NCBI GenBank assembly: GCA_035578175.1
Contig: JAQMRL010000003.1
Span: forward strand, 90,312,469 to 90,376,468
DNA length: 64,000 nucleotides
Direction: 5' to 3'
Origin: Catonia carolina
Taxonomy: Eukaryota > Arthropoda > Insecta > Hemiptera > Achilidae
Numbering within the stretch: the stretch's first letter is position 1; each line of letters opens with the position of its first letter. The notes below the pieces were generated by a model. The model was not told the origin of the DNA, did not search any database, and worked only from the letters and a program-made list of their open reading frames with translations. The translations under genes were made by a program, and so were the position numbers. Of the stretch, positions 11,341-23,168 are shown one piece after another.

Positions 11341-11716
11341 GTTGTTTAGGTCATCAGCCGAAAGGCTTGTTTGAAGCTCTTGAGGCTTTACTAAGTAAAA
11401 CTAGGTAGTTTACAATTACCTTCCTAACAGAGTGAAAAAGTATGCTTGTCAGCATACCAGGCCTTCTGAAAAGCATCTACTTTCCAACCTTCACTTCATT
11501 CATCACAGGGTCTGCCTGTATAATGAAATTCATTACTTTCAGAGGAGATAATTCTGACTGGTATCTTTTACACCTCTACCTCTTCTGTTCTTAAATTCTT
11601 CAGTCATATAATTAATTGGCTGACCATGTGATAAAAAACAGAACTATTTTTTGTAGCCCTGGAACTAACAGATCGAGTGCAAATGATTTAAAACATCACC
11701 TCTCTGTTATGGGCAG
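11341..11716 (+). repeat. Repeat family R copy 1
   Basis: This copy, about 376 bp, starts at GTTGTTTAGGTCATCAGCCG and ends at TTATGGGCAG. It belongs to an eight-copy family that I cannot assign to a class. The 5' segment GCCGAAAGGCT is a small palindrome, and GGTTTGAACCT, a weak box B-like motif, follows in better copies. Confidence 0.75.
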
Positions 11717-12463
11717 CTTATATTTTAATGATTTAAAATATTTTGAACTACGACTAAGAGTGTTATTACAAATATTGAGAAAAAAGATAAAACTAAAAAT
11801 ATATAAAATAAAAATAAATCGTAAGTTGAGCTCAATTCCACGTAATTAACTCAGTAAAAATAGCGATAATTCTGGAGAACCTAATTGCAGTTGTCTTGTA
11901 AAAAATTAACCACAATTAGAATACGATGAAAAATCTATAATACCATTGGAAGTTCATAATGAAGTGACTAATATACAGTATTTAGAATCTATAATACTTT
12001 TTCTGTCACTGCAAATAATGAACAGTGGAGTTCATCTGCATAGGATTATTTATTATAATGCTTATTCCAAAGTTCGTTCGGGATCTCGTTATAATAAATC
12101 ATAACAAACTTATTTATATCAAATACCAAAAAAGGAATAATTAATAAGCATAATAAAACCTTTATACTGTATTTTAAAGAACAAAAATTCAACTAACCTC
12201 GACCGTTATTCCAAAAATTCCATTTATCATAAATCATTGGTCCTTGTTATAATAATTAAAATAAGTTTACAATAATTTACAATAGTGTGCTAATGCACAC
12301 TATTACTATTTATGAGCTTTGCCAGACAAGAGTAAATAATTTAACTAATTTTGTTGAAATTAAAAATATGTATTCGATCTGTTGGACTACTTTTAAAGTT
12401 AAAGAGATTCAACAACAAAAATTTAAACCCAAATATTAATCATAGAGGTTGAAATAATAATAT
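11717..12463. other. Intergenic, nothing recognised
   Basis: AT-rich sequence between a family R copy and a solo LTR. I see no exon, RNA gene or repeat. Confidence 0.4.
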
Positions 12464-13050
12464 TGTGACAATATTGATAAGGAAAGTATTGTTTCAACAA
12501 TTCTCTAGCAGGACTAAGATTGTAAAACTGTTATGTATAATTATGTATAACTTAGTTATGATTGTCTGATAGTTAATAAATCAGGTTAATTCCAATAAAT
12601 GGTTAGAATAATGTAGTGTAGAATTGGTTAGGTATAGTATAAGCCTATTGTTTTGACGGTGAACTACCTGCGGGGTCGATGTACCTATTTAGGTAGTTGG
12701 CTGTATTGTAACCATCTATTAAATTACAATCTGTCTGTTTACCTTTTGTAAAAACTTCTAGTAGCTACGAGAAAAAGTTTGCATTGTTATTATTTTAAAG
12801 AAAGATCAATGTTATTCTAAAAAAATTTCTATGTTAGGTAGGCCTATATAATTTTTAGTAACCATCTTTAAGTTACTTATGTCTTGATCTGTCATTCAGT
12901 GAGGGAATTGTGTAATTGAAGCCACTTGGATACTGTGCATTAGTTACGGTTGTAAGGAGGTTCAGCGAACTGTTAACATCGAAGTACTATAATTAGTTGT
13001 GAGTAGTATTTAGTTTAATTAAGCGCGAGATTATCTAGTTAAGTCCATTT

Positions 13051-13305
13051 AGAGGTAAAGTCGTCGCCGCGAGTCAGCTGTTCAACAGCTGATTTTCGGA
13101 GACGAAGGCTCCTGGTTCGAATCCTAGTAAAGGTAGTTACTTTTATACAGATTTGAATACTAGACAGTGGTTACCGGTGTACTTTGATGGTTGGGGTTCA
13201 ATTAACCATACTCTCTCAGGAATGGTCGGCCTGGATCTGTACAAGACTACAACTCATTTACACATCATAGGCCTACATATCATCCTCATCTTATTGGGTA
13301 ATGGG
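13051..13305 (+). mobile_element. SINE family B copy 1
   Basis: The head reads GCGAGTCAGCTGTTCAACAGCTG and then box B GGTTCGAATCC. The body (TAGACAGTGGTTACCGGTG, TTCAATTAACCATACTC, AGGAATGGTCGGCCTG) follows. This is the best-preserved of five copies and lies inside the solo LTR. Confidence 0.75.
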
Positions 13306-13484
13306 TTTGCTTTTTGTTCTAAATTGAACAGACTGCAATGTACACAAATTAGGAATAAAAAATGTCCATTAATTATTGTCATTAATTTATTGTAATTTTG
13401 TTTATTATTTTTTGCGAAGTAAATGGTTGGACCAGTATCTCTTATGCTTAATTATTTGTTATTACCTATTTGTATGATTTGTAG

Positions 13485-13625
13485 TTGAGTAGCACACAGA
13501 ATTCGTCTACGAGCATGGAAATATAAACCTAGAGGGAAGCGAGGCTTGGGAAGACCTAAATTTAGTTCAATGGATGTCGAAACAGGCCATTGAGCTTAAT
13601 CAGATGATGATGATGATGATGATGT
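13485..13625 (+). pseudogene. LINE 3' end with GAT-repeat tail
   Basis: One frame reads LRAWKYKPRGKRGLGRPK, the basic C-terminal motif of a non-LTR polymerase. It ends in a (GAT)n run at about 13603-13623, which serves as the 3' tail. The same end occurs inverted at 35925-36060. It is 5'-truncated and sits inside the solo LTR. Confidence 0.6.
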
Positions 13626-13805
13626 TAGTTTATTAATTATTAAAAGTGTTTTAATTGTAGTTATTGTTATTTATCATCAGATTTAAGTAAGATTATTATT
13701 GTAATAGTAGTCTGTAATAAATACTTGTCATTTTAAACCATAGGTTGTTGATTATTTATTTTACCCAGAACACTAAAGGGTTCTTAGCAATAAGCGTCAC
13801 AATAT

Positions 13806-15530
13806 ATAAAACTTTAATCAGTTGACTACAGACGAAGTTACATGCAAGGGTAGGCTACTGGTGATAAATCATCAAATAAATTTAGTTTTTATAAAAGTCC
13901 TGTTTAATTACACTTGAGACAGATTTAATTACTTATTCAACGATATACTCGTATCTACACATATTACTGTACTTGTTATGTTCATAGAAAGCTTTTGTAT
14001 CAACAATTCTAATTCATTAAATAGTTGCGCACGATTCTCTTGGTATCTCAATTGAACAATACTTGTATTAATTAATCTATAAACGTGTTTTTTTAATTGT
14101 GATATAATTAATCATTTATTTTAAAAAATACGGTACATTTTATTAAATGCGTTAACTTTCTTGTAAATGTAGTCTATTTGAAAAAGCGGACTAAATTTAT
14201 TTTAGTATTTTTACATCACTGAGGAAGGGACTGGAGAACCTTTAAATTAATCTCGGGAGGATTTAGTCCCGGAAAACAGTTGTGATGATTTCTTACCTCT
14301 TGCCCAGCAACTCTAGCAATTAATATGCAAGAGGTGCACCTAATAAGCCAAGCATCAGTGGCAGGACACTGTGATCTTAATCCCTGATGGTTAAGTATCT
14401 ACCACGTTAAACGTCTCAAGATGTAGCAATAAAATACGCTTTATTTCAAAGAAAGAAGGCAGAAAACCTGAAATCCAGTCGGTCTTGATGGCAGCTCCTC
14501 CCTTAGATAGCTTCGTCATAAGGCCCATAACCTTGATGACCAGTGCATTGTTGTAGTGTCAGCTCAACTGGCTTCTATACCGAGAGTTCCAGATTCAATA
14601 TCCGGTTAGGTCTGGCATTGATTTAAAGCTCATTTTAATCTATCACTTTTCATCGTCTGCATGAAATAATATTGTACAAAACAGTCGGATGTATAGCAGG
14701 AAAAAACACATAAATTGAATATTTTACCATCGAGAACTAAATATTAGGACAGGAATATCAGGAAGAATTAACTGAAATGGTGGTATAGATAGTGGGAAAA
14801 TAAAAAAATGCGTGCGAGGATGGGACAAAAATGGGATAACAATGGCAGAGATGTGAGTATGTTGTCAATGGACAGGAATTTGGAAGACATGATTAAATTA
14901 AATTTGGAGGACCAAATTCTACAATAAAAATTGCAGTCATTAAGATCTGATATCCTTTTAAAAATGCACATTTTTGTTCTCTGTGAATGTAGAAAATTTT
15001 TCATTAAATTTTCTTGGAGATTTACTTTTGTTCATTTGCTATACGTGTACATGACTTGTGAAGAACTAAATAAATAATTATAAGAACGAAATTTATATTA
15101 ATTTAAGTTGAGAGAATTTCCGAAACACTAGTCCTTTTAAAAGGTTACTTAATCTTTTGACTACTAACGAGAATTAAATTTCAGATTTCAACGCAATAAG
15201 AATTTTTGTGTTTTTAAAAAACGAGTACGCCTCAATAGGCACAAAAAATTACAAAACATTTTTAGAGATATTAAATTGAGTGTAAGTAAGCTAGTAGGTA
15301 AGTAAGATTTAATTTTGTAAAAGATAACTAACAAGCGATTACATGAGTATTATACATACAAAAGCCAAAGAATTTAAATATTTAAGAATCTTTTTCTTGG
15401 TTTATAAATTTGAGAATTTATACATTTGGTTTATGGATTTGAAAGAAATGAATGTATCTGTAACGTTTCATAGCTTAAATCTTGTAATTAAGTTAGAAAA
15501 TGAAACAACGATTCAAAAATGCTGTAAGCA
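13806..15530. other. Intergenic, AT-rich
   Basis: No exon is recognised. A decayed tRNA-like segment lies at 14540-14630; the rest is unassigned. Confidence 0.35.
14540..14630 (+). mobile_element. Decayed tRNA-like SINE fragment
   Basis: AGTGTCAGCTCAACTGG and then AGATTCAATATCC resemble degraded box A and box B, followed by TCTGG as in family A. It is too decayed to be a tRNA gene. Confidence 0.35.
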
Positions 15531-15900
15531 TTGTTGTTTTGGTCATCTGCCGAAAGGCTGATTTGAACCTCTAGAAGCTTTACCAAGTAAAACGAGAAGT
15601 GATGTGGTTTACCATGCCTTCCTCACTAAGTGAAAAAATATGCTTATCAACATGCCAGACCCTCCAAAAAGCATCTATTTTCCACCCTAAAAATGACACC
15701 GTCACTTCATTCACCTCAAAGTCTCGCTGTGTAATGAAATTCATTACTCTCGGAGGCGATAACTGTGACTAGTAGCTTTTACACCTCTACCTCTTCTGTT
15801 CTTAAATGCTTCGGTCATATAATTGACCGATCGTGTGATAAGAAACAGAACTATTTTTTGTAGCCCTGGATCTAGCAGACCAAGAGTAAAAATTGACACA
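15531..15900 (+). repeat. Repeat family R copy 2
   Basis: Near full-length. It contains CTGCCGAAAGGCTG, TGAAATTCATTACTCTC, CTCTACCTCTTCTGTTCTTAAA and TAGCCCTGG in the family order. Its last 20-30 bp are diverged. Confidence 0.75.
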
Positions 15901-17757
15901 AAAAATACTGATGAACACAAAAAAAGACGATATTTGGCTTAGACGAAATTATAAGGTAAGGTACTGATTTTAAACTTTCATCCCAAGTGTGTTCAGCGAA
16001 ACATATTTAATTTAAAATTTTAGTTTCAATATTCTTAAGAGAGAATTTATAAATTTTCCTGGAAAGTCAGGATTTTTAAACGGGAGAATATATTAAATAC
16101 AAAATATATTATAAGATAATAACATGAGCTAACTTACAAGATTAAAAACAATATTATCTTAATGCGATTCCACAATTTTTCTAAAAGGCACAACAGTCCC
16201 TAGATACCGTGTTTATTTTAGCAAAAATAATAAGAACCGTGCAAAATTTTTCATTTTATAAATTTATTTTAATATTATTAAAAATTGAAGATATAAAAAA
16301 ATAAGATGTATGTGACACTAATAAAATATAGAAATTTTTTTACAGATGGAAGATTACTGTAAACACATAACCAAACATCTGTTAATTTTTTTTGTTTTAG
16401 TATTACTGTTTCACTTAACGGTAATGCAAACGCTCTAAAATGATTTATCACAAAATATTAAAAATATGGCGTGAAACACTCAAAAACTTTTCTCTTGCTA
16501 ATCTAATTAATTAATAATATAACTTAGACTATGTTTAATCTCGAGCATATAAGAACAACAAAAATATATTTTAATATTACGATTGAATGATGCAAAATGA
16601 AATTAACCTCTATTCGACTTAAAAAATAACAAAAAATTCCAATTGACGCTTAACTGTAGAATAAATATGCTTGAAATAAACGTTGTAGGTTTGTTATTTC
16701 CTATAACTTTGAGTCAATACACTTTATCGTAAAATGCATACTAAGACAGCAACTTAAAATAAATCACATTTGTTACCGATTTTGATGACTAAAATACAGA
16801 AAATTACTAATTAGTTGACGCTAAAATCAGCGTTGTAGAAGAAAGTGCTTTAAATAAATCTGTAAGTTTTTTAATTTTGTACAACTTCAGTTACATACAC
16901 TTTCGCTCTAAAATACTTACTAAGGCCGCAAACTTAAAACAAAAATTTACCACTAGAGCACAGCCTTCTAAAAATTTAAGGAGATATGGCGCTTGCCCAA
17001 TTTTGTAGACAATATAAACTGCAGAAAATAAAGCGATTTAAAAAAATTCTAGAAGCCGTTTTAGAGAAAATCGCAAAAAAACTGAAAAATCACACGAATA
17101 ATCTTTTACTTCAGTTCACCAATTTTGATGAAAATGTTTGTGTCGGGTGTCTGTAGTACCTAACTTAGACTAAGCTCCAAGTTTCAACTTTGTACAATAT
17201 TTCTTTCTTGAGATTTTTTCACACGCTCGCACACACACATACACACAAACCAATCGCTAAAATAATGTTTTTTAGGTTCAGGGGGCCTGAAAACGTGTAT
17301 TTCAGATGAAAATTCGATTTCGTAAACCAACATGAAAAGATTACCTACTCTCTTTTCTTTTAATTCACACAGTGGAAGAAAAAATAAAATAACTAAATTA
17401 GTACGGTATTATATTTTTTCATGATAAGTACAATGTCTTTATAATCTTATAAGTTTCATTTATCTAATTGAATTAACAATAAAATATAATGAATATATTT
17501 TGATGTATTCATTACTGGAAATGAATACAAAAGAACTTAATGAATTATAAATCTAAGAAGTGATTTATTAAGAGAACATACACCAATTAGTGACAAAGAA
17601 ATTTAATTAATTAATGAAATACCAATTTAATTATTAATTTCGTATAACAATTGTAGTTTTAATTACCAAATAATTAAAAGTAATAAATAAATTATCACGT
17701 TTATCAGCTGAATTTTGTTTCTTAATGATTATTCATATTATCCAGCCTAATTGTATT
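15901..17757. other. Intergenic upstream of secreted gene 2
   Basis: No coding exon is seen. The stretch 16,900-17,350 has a CACACACATACACACA run and a following TTTTTTAGGTTCAGGGGGCC segment that looks like part of an old interspersed repeat, but I cannot name it. Confidence 0.35.
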
Positions 17758-17759
17758 GG

Positions 17760-17766
17760 TATAAAA
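17760..17766 (+). promoter_or_regulatory. TATA box of secreted gene 2
   Basis: TATAAAA stands 84 bp before the start codon. About 35 bp downstream, TATATCAAGAGTTC resembles TATTCAAGAAGTT in the leader of gene 1, so the two genes may share an initiator region. Confidence 0.55.
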
Positions 17767-17843
17767 AACAAATGCAAAACTCCTTAACTAACTTATATCA
17801 AGAGTTCATCGTATACCACAGAGCAAGAAATACTCAAAACAAA

Positions 17844-17888
17844 ATGGCAGTGAGATTACTAAACAGTTTACCAAAATTCTCGATAATG
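17844..17888 (+). CDS. Secreted low-complexity protein 2, exon 1
   Basis: This exon encodes 15 residues, MAVRLLNSLPKFSIM, and ends at a GTGAGT donor in phase 0. It joins the acceptor at 21496 to give a signal peptide with an n-region Arg and Lys and a hydrophobic core supplied mainly by exon 2. Exon length, intron phase and the position of the split in the signal peptide match the gene at 3899-8429. The start has an AAAATGG context and is the first ATG after the predicted leader. Confidence 0.7.
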
Positions 17889-18040
17889 GTGAGTAAAAGT
17901 ATATGAATGCATTCAAAATATTGCAGAATTTCACCTTGTCTTTATGTTAAAACTGCACTTCAATCTGTACTTCATTTTGTCTTTCTCAGTATGTTTAACA
18001 ATTAACATATCTTGTATTATAGCTTTATCTGTACTATTAT

Positions 18041-18433
18041 ATTGTTGTTAAAGGTCAATAGCCGAAAGGCTGGTTTGAACCTAAAAGGTTTTACTAAGTA
18101 AAACCGAGGAGTGAGGTGGTTTACTATTCCCTTCATCACTGAGTTGAAAGAGTACATTTATCAGCATGCCGGGCCCTCGGAAAAGCACCAACTTTCTACA
18201 CTGGAAATAACACCTTCACTTCATTCACCGCAAGGTCTGGCTGTAGAGTGAAATTCATTACTCTGAGAGGAGAAACTCTGACTAGTGTCTTTTATATTTC
18301 TACTTCTTCTGTTCTTACATGCACCAATCATATAATTGGCTAACTATCTGATACGAAACAAAACTATTTTTGGTAGCCCTGGAACTAGCAGATCAAGTAC
18401 AAATAATTTATCACTCCAACTGCCCGTTATGGC
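18041..18433 (+). repeat. Repeat family R copy 3
   Basis: This near full-length copy of about 393 bp lies in the intron of secreted gene 2. It has AGCCGAAAGGCTGGTTTGAA, CATGCCGGGCCCTC and the TAGCCCTGGAACTAGCAGAT segment. Confidence 0.75.
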
Positions 18434-19789
18434 ATCTGTACTACTACATAAAATGGTAAAATATTTTTTTGAAAGAACTATTTTTGGAATTGTTCTGGCC
18501 CGATTTTAATCATTTCGGTGTCGTTTGAAAGCTATTGCCATACAAACTTGCTAAAAATTCCAAAATGTTTGTTTTTCTTGGAAAATCCTATCAGAAAAAA
18601 AAACAGGTATCTCTATAATCGTTAAAGTTATCGAATTGTAACCTTCACCAGTCAATTCCTAGACCCATGAAACCTTAGTTTCAAACCGTACGTCAGCGCA
18701 TATATTTTCAAGTTGAAAAATAATTTTTATTATACAACTGAACGAAGAGACACTGCCGGCCATTATGCCGTTGTGTAAGTATTGTTGGAATTTTAGCCGA
18801 TTAAAACATTATGGGTCTTTTGATTGGGAAAAATACAGTTTTCAGTGGAAACACAGTTACTTAATGAAAACTTTTTTTTAGCCTATCTCTCGTGCGAAAC
18901 TGAGGAGGAGGTTCGCTATTTATTTAGTTCCGCTTTTATTGTGAGTACAAAATTTGTAATTGACGGAGGGAAGTGAGTAGGCCTACAGGTCCGCTAGTAT
19001 TATAATAATATAATTACAGGTACACAGGACTTTGTACTCTCTACTCCACCGTATATCGTAGTTACCCATCAAACAAAAACTAAATTGTTACAACTATCTA
19101 ATTCATACGATGTGAATACTAGAGCTTTGATCTACGGTTTAACGAAAATTTAAATATAAACTTGAAACAAATTTTTACGTTTAATCACAAATTTAGTTTC
19201 TACTACGTACGAAAATCTATCATAAATGACGACCTTAGACACAGTAAACTCATCTATTAATACAATATTTTCCATTTAAAGTTAATAAGTTACACGGATT
19301 TACAGAGATAAACATTTTCACATCTACCCCTACCACAAAATCCACAAACGAGAATTAAAAAAATGCTGGAATAGAGATCTTATAAAAAATAGCGATGAGA
19401 ATTTTCCACTGGGCGATTTCATCAATAAAGACGAAACAGGGCATTAAATAATTAATTATGTACATAATAAATACTGCTGAATGTATAAATAATACAGTTA
19501 TAGGTATTACTATATAATGTCAAAAAAAAATTCGGTTTTTGTTTTAAGGACTTACAGTTATGTACTGTACTTTTAAGATGATCCTTTTATTTTAGCACCA
19601 TTGTTATTGGGCGTATGCCTCTGTTAGTGTATAATTATGAATTAATGAATAAACATATCTACAGTTAAATTTCGTCGAATAAAAATCTGCTATCAGATTA
19701 TTTACCTAATTTAAATATTAGCTTTCAGAATAATTTTCTATTCTCAGTGTTTTACTGTAGTCAAGGAGGTCAGCCAGAGATTCCCATTG

Positions 19790-20150
19790 TCGTCAGTTCC
19801 TTTAAAACTTCTTGTTTCTAGTGGAGTTAGGAAAAGATGAACGCGATATAGAATGTATGACTCAAAAGTTGATTGGGAGTACAAATGGGGACAGAATATT
19901 AACATTCAATAACGAGATATATATGGTGGTTTGAGCGTTAGGAAAAAATATCCAAACTGAAAAGGGGGTCATTGAATTGGTTCAAGAGTATAAATATCTT
20001 GACACTATTATAACGTTGGATGATAGGCCTAATAATATTTTGGGAAAAATTGGGGAGGTAGAGCCATTTTAGAATGTTACATCATGTTTTGTGGAGTTAT
20101 CACACATATTGTAACATTAAGAAATCTTCCGTTCTTCTGCTGAAACCTTC
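19790..20150 (+). pseudogene. Decayed LINE reverse transcriptase fragment
   Basis: One frame reads ELVQEYKYLDTIITLDD, the conserved KYLG-type block that follows the catalytic core in insect non-LTR polymerases. Upstream residues (STNGDRILTFNN) fit the preceding region. Stops downstream show decay. It lies in the second secreted gene's intron. Confidence 0.55.
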
Positions 20151-20449
20151 TATATTTATGAGTCAGCTGTTCGGACTATGCAACCAAAATTTAAAAATAG
20201 AATAATACGTAGTTATGGAAATGAGTTTTAGGTGAACGAGTCTTTCAGTTGACCATCTTAAGTTATCAATTCATAGTTAAAGATCTGCTAAGAAAAAATT
20301 TGATCCTATAGGCTAAGTTCGTATTAGGAAATTTATCCGTAACCTAAAACGTATCTTAGATATTTTGTGAAAAAAAATATTTTTCAAGATTGCCCAAGAA
20401 TGGTACTTCTTAGAAATTAAGTTAATCATGGTATTAATAAATATTCTTA

Positions 20450-20890
20450 TTTACGTTCTGCCTCCTCCAAGAAGTTTAGAAATAATGACTTTTGATTCTG
20501 TAACTCTAAAGAAATAAGTGAAAGTGCACCAGAACCACGTTCTCAAGTTGTTCACCCAAAATATGCGCTTCTATCATGATCTCTTATTTTGATAATTTTT
20601 TCCTCTGAATTATTACGTGAAGTAATCTGTACTTTTTCCCTCTCATTACACGACCCAAGAATTGTAACTTTTGTATTTCTATGGCTCTTACTACATCTTT
20701 ATACTTGTCCATGGTTCTAAAAATGCTCTCTTTTGTGACACTAACCGCTCAGTGACCTCAAAATCCTTCGATGCGACCAAATTTCAACGCCTCACCTCCA
20801 ATTCATCAGTAATGCTCTTCTTCAAGATCTAGGCCTCCATCCCGTAAAACAAAATTGAGAACACATAATTTTTACACAGTCTAATATTAA
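20450..20890 (-). pseudogene. Decayed LINE reverse transcriptase fragment (minus)
   Basis: The minus strand reads CKNYVFSILFYGMEA, matching the YV-x-S-x-LLYG-x-E block near the C-terminal part of non-LTR polymerases, and then degenerates with stops. With the plus-strand fragment at 19790 it may be an inverted rearrangement of one LINE or two separate insertions. Confidence 0.5.
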
Positions 20891-21496
20891 CTTCAATGTA
20901 AGTTCTTTACTACACAGTACCTTTATGATTTTATTTAAATTAGTTATTACTTGCCAAATTCTAGTTTTAATGCTTTCATAAATAAATATTATTCAAATCA
21001 AAAGAATATTTTTGCACGGGACACCTCAAAATTCTGACTGAGTAAAAATAACCTCCAATCTAATCATGAAATTCACAGTAGAATTGTAGCAATTGATTAA
21101 TAATAGTAGTTGCTTGATTATGCAAAATTTATACAATAGTTAATAAAAAAAAAACTGCGCTGAATTCAAAAATATACTACCTAATCAATATTTAGAAAAA
21201 GAGACCATGAGGCGTAAATTTATTTAATTGGTTTTTAACGCTGCCATTGAATGCTACATAAAAAATGTATGCTGCTGCATTTTTATATTTTTGTACTTTT
21301 TTTAACTAATGGTTAATAAGGTAATGACAATGTGGTTATTTACCAAGGAAGACGTACATAAAATATAAAATACATATTCTACACATCAATATGTCAAATC
21401 TAATTTTACCTACCTGAGTAATAACTGCTGTGTTTATTAAATATTTAAACGAATATTTTTAGCTAAAACTAAAATGTAGAAATAATTATTTTACAG

Positions 21497-22093
21497 TTCA
21501 CTGGGACTCTGATAATTCTACAATCTATTTTGGCGGTCAGTGCTGGCGGAGTGTATGATTCAGAGAGGAGTTACTCACAAGAAAGTAGTATGGTTGCAAG
21601 AAGCTCAGGAGGAGGAGGTCTTTTCGGTGGTTTATTGGGTAACGTTATGGATATTCCAGATCAAGTGTTAGATGCGGGTTATGGTATAGGAAAACAAGGT
21701 ATTGGTGCGGTGCGAGGAATGCTTTCACCTGGTAGGACACAAATGTCCATGGCCCAATCACAAAGTGCTACTTCAAGTTCCCACATGGCGGCTCCTGGAC
21801 CCGGTATGCTAGGTCAGCCACCGATGCCAATGTCACAAATGTCCATGGCCCAATCACAAAGTGCTACTTCAAGTTCCCACATGGCGGCTCCTGGACCCGG
21901 TATGCTAGGTCAGCCACCGATGCCAATGTCACCCCCAGGTATGCCACCACGCCCACCGACGGCAATGTCACCCCAAGGTATGGCACAAGGTATGCAGGGT
22001 ATGGCACAAGGTATGCAGGGTATGGCACAAGGTATGGTACCCCCAGGTGCAGGTGGGATGATGCCACCAGGGATGAGGGGGCCATCGTTTTAA
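21497..22093 (+). CDS. Secreted Met/Pro/Gly-rich protein 2, exon 2
   Basis: The exon begins in phase 0 and completes the signal peptide (FTGTLIILQSILAVSA, probable cleavage before GGVYD). The mature protein of about 180 residues starts DSERSYSQES, like the neighbour's ESDQSYS. A Gly-rich GGGGLFGGLLG segment follows, then a Met/Pro/Ser/Gln-rich repeat region. A 32-residue unit beginning QMSMAQSQSATSSSH occurs twice with no nucleotide difference, and a seven-residue GMAQGMQ unit follows about three times. No Cys is seen. This composition suggests an extracellular structural or matrix protein, but the function is not shown. The exon ends in TAA. Confidence 0.75.
   Translation, partial: FTGTLIILQSILAVSAGGVYDSERSYSQESSMVARSSGGGGLFGGLLGNVMDIPDQVLDAGYGIGKQGIGAVRGMLSPGRTQMSMAQSQSATSSSHMAAPGPGMLGQPPMPMSQMSMAQSQSATSSSHMAAPGPGMLGQPPMPMSPPGMPPRPPTAMSPQGMAQGMQGMAQGMQGMAQGMVPPGAGGMMPPGMRGPSF
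21740..21931 (+). repeat. Perfect 96-bp coding tandem duplication
   Basis: Two identical 96-bp units begin at 21740 and 21836, each starting CAAATGTCCATGGCC. They encode 32 residues each and preserve the frame. The absence of silent differences implies a recent duplication or ongoing homogenisation. Confidence 0.9.
21975..22038 (+). repeat. 21-bp coding tandem repeat
   Basis: GGTATGGCACAAGGTATGCAG is repeated in frame, giving GMAQGMQ units, with a third partial copy that diverges at GGTACCC. It extends the repeat-rich C-terminus of secreted protein 2. Confidence 0.85.
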
Positions 22094-22228
22094 CGCTGTC
22101 TGTCAAAAACTTTAATGTCGTTGCTTCAGTTGAGTTAAAGTACTGTTTCATTATAACGATCATTTTTGACAGTAATGAACTTAAAAAAATTCTACTAAAA
22201 TACATTATGGTTTGTAATAACTGATCGA

Positions 22229-22234
22229 AATAAA
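22229..22234 (+). terminator. Polyadenylation signal of secreted gene 2
   Basis: AATAAA lies 136 bp after the stop codon and before a T-rich stretch. Confidence 0.5.
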
Positions 22235-23168
22235 GGAAATTTAATTAAATTTTTGTGTTAATTCTGTGTGAACCTAAGCAAAGTAGACATCTTTAATCTC
22301 AATGTCAGTAAGTCTTTCATAACATTCAATAAATAATTTGGTGTGAAACGCTCACACGACTTTCTGTTGCCATTAATCAGAACCCCAACCTTCGTTTAAT
22401 TACGAGTAAACAATGTGAAAAGAAAAACAACTAAATTTGAATCATGAGCGAACGTCGCTAAATGAAAATCAACTTCTGTTAAATTTAGATTTTGATGAGC
22501 ATAAAACGGAAAATCATTAATTGACGCTAATACAAGCTCAGCTCTTTGGAAAAAATACTTGAAATAAGGATAGTGGGTTTTCTAATTTCAACTGATTATT
22601 ATTTTTATAATTTAAGAATTTTCACGCCGAACAATTTACGGTAGAGCAAAGTTATACTTTCCTTATTGTAATCAGACTTTAAAGAAAATGTTTCAGTTAT
22701 CTCCCTCCAACTCAAACTGTTACGAAAGTCAACTACATAACTCGTAAAAACTAGTATTACACTTAAATCATTACATTCCTAATTTTGGGATTTTGCACAA
22801 ACTTACTTTAATTCTCATATAAACGTTCTTTAATTATTAATTGAGAACGATATAGATTGAAAAATTTAATAAAGAAAAATAAACCTCCCATATTAATCTA
22901 CATTTCTATATTATTTTCTTTTAAAAACTGAATATTTTAAAATTTCTACTCGTTAGAATTACGCACAGTTTTGTTCTCATAATACAGAAACTTTGAAGCC
23001 GAACGCCATAATGATTCAGAAACATTCTAACGCTTGTTCCCGAATAAGGTAAAATTACATATACGTGGGTTGTCGCTACGTTTAATGTGCAAAAATATAA
23101 TTTGGAAAAGAAACATTTAAGAGATTTTACTTCATAGTTGAACACACATGAAAATTCAAAACACTTAC
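22235..23168. other. Non-coding stretch
   Basis: No exon or named repeat is recognised. It lies downstream of secreted gene 2 and just beyond the last exon I can place for the minus-strand ankyrin gene, so it is probably that gene's intron. Confidence 0.35.

Larger units (their letters stand above)
12464..13801 (+). mobile_element. Solo LTR with nested insertions
   Basis: The unit starts TGTGACAATAT and ends GCGTCACA, so it has TG...CA ends with a short inverted repeat. It is flanked by ATAT on both sides (12460-12463 and 13802-13805), a possible 4-bp target duplication, though ATAT is weak evidence in AT-rich DNA. It shares blocks in the same order with 55685-56429: GTACCTATTTAGGTAG, a GAACTGTTAACATCG-like block, and TGTAATAAATAC. 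A SINE B copy and a LINE tail interrupt it. No internal coding region is present. Confidence 0.5.
17889..21496 (+). other. Intron 1 of secreted gene 2
   Basis: This 3.6-kb phase-0 intron runs from GTGAGT to a TTTTACAG acceptor. It contains a family R copy near its 5' end and two decayed LINE reverse transcriptase fragments in opposite orientations. I see no other host exon. Confidence 0.55.

Noticed and set aside
21864..22205. A minus-strand frame of 113 codons over secreted gene 2
   Set aside because: It is the antisense shadow of the repeat region; the plus frame has a signal peptide and matching splice sites.
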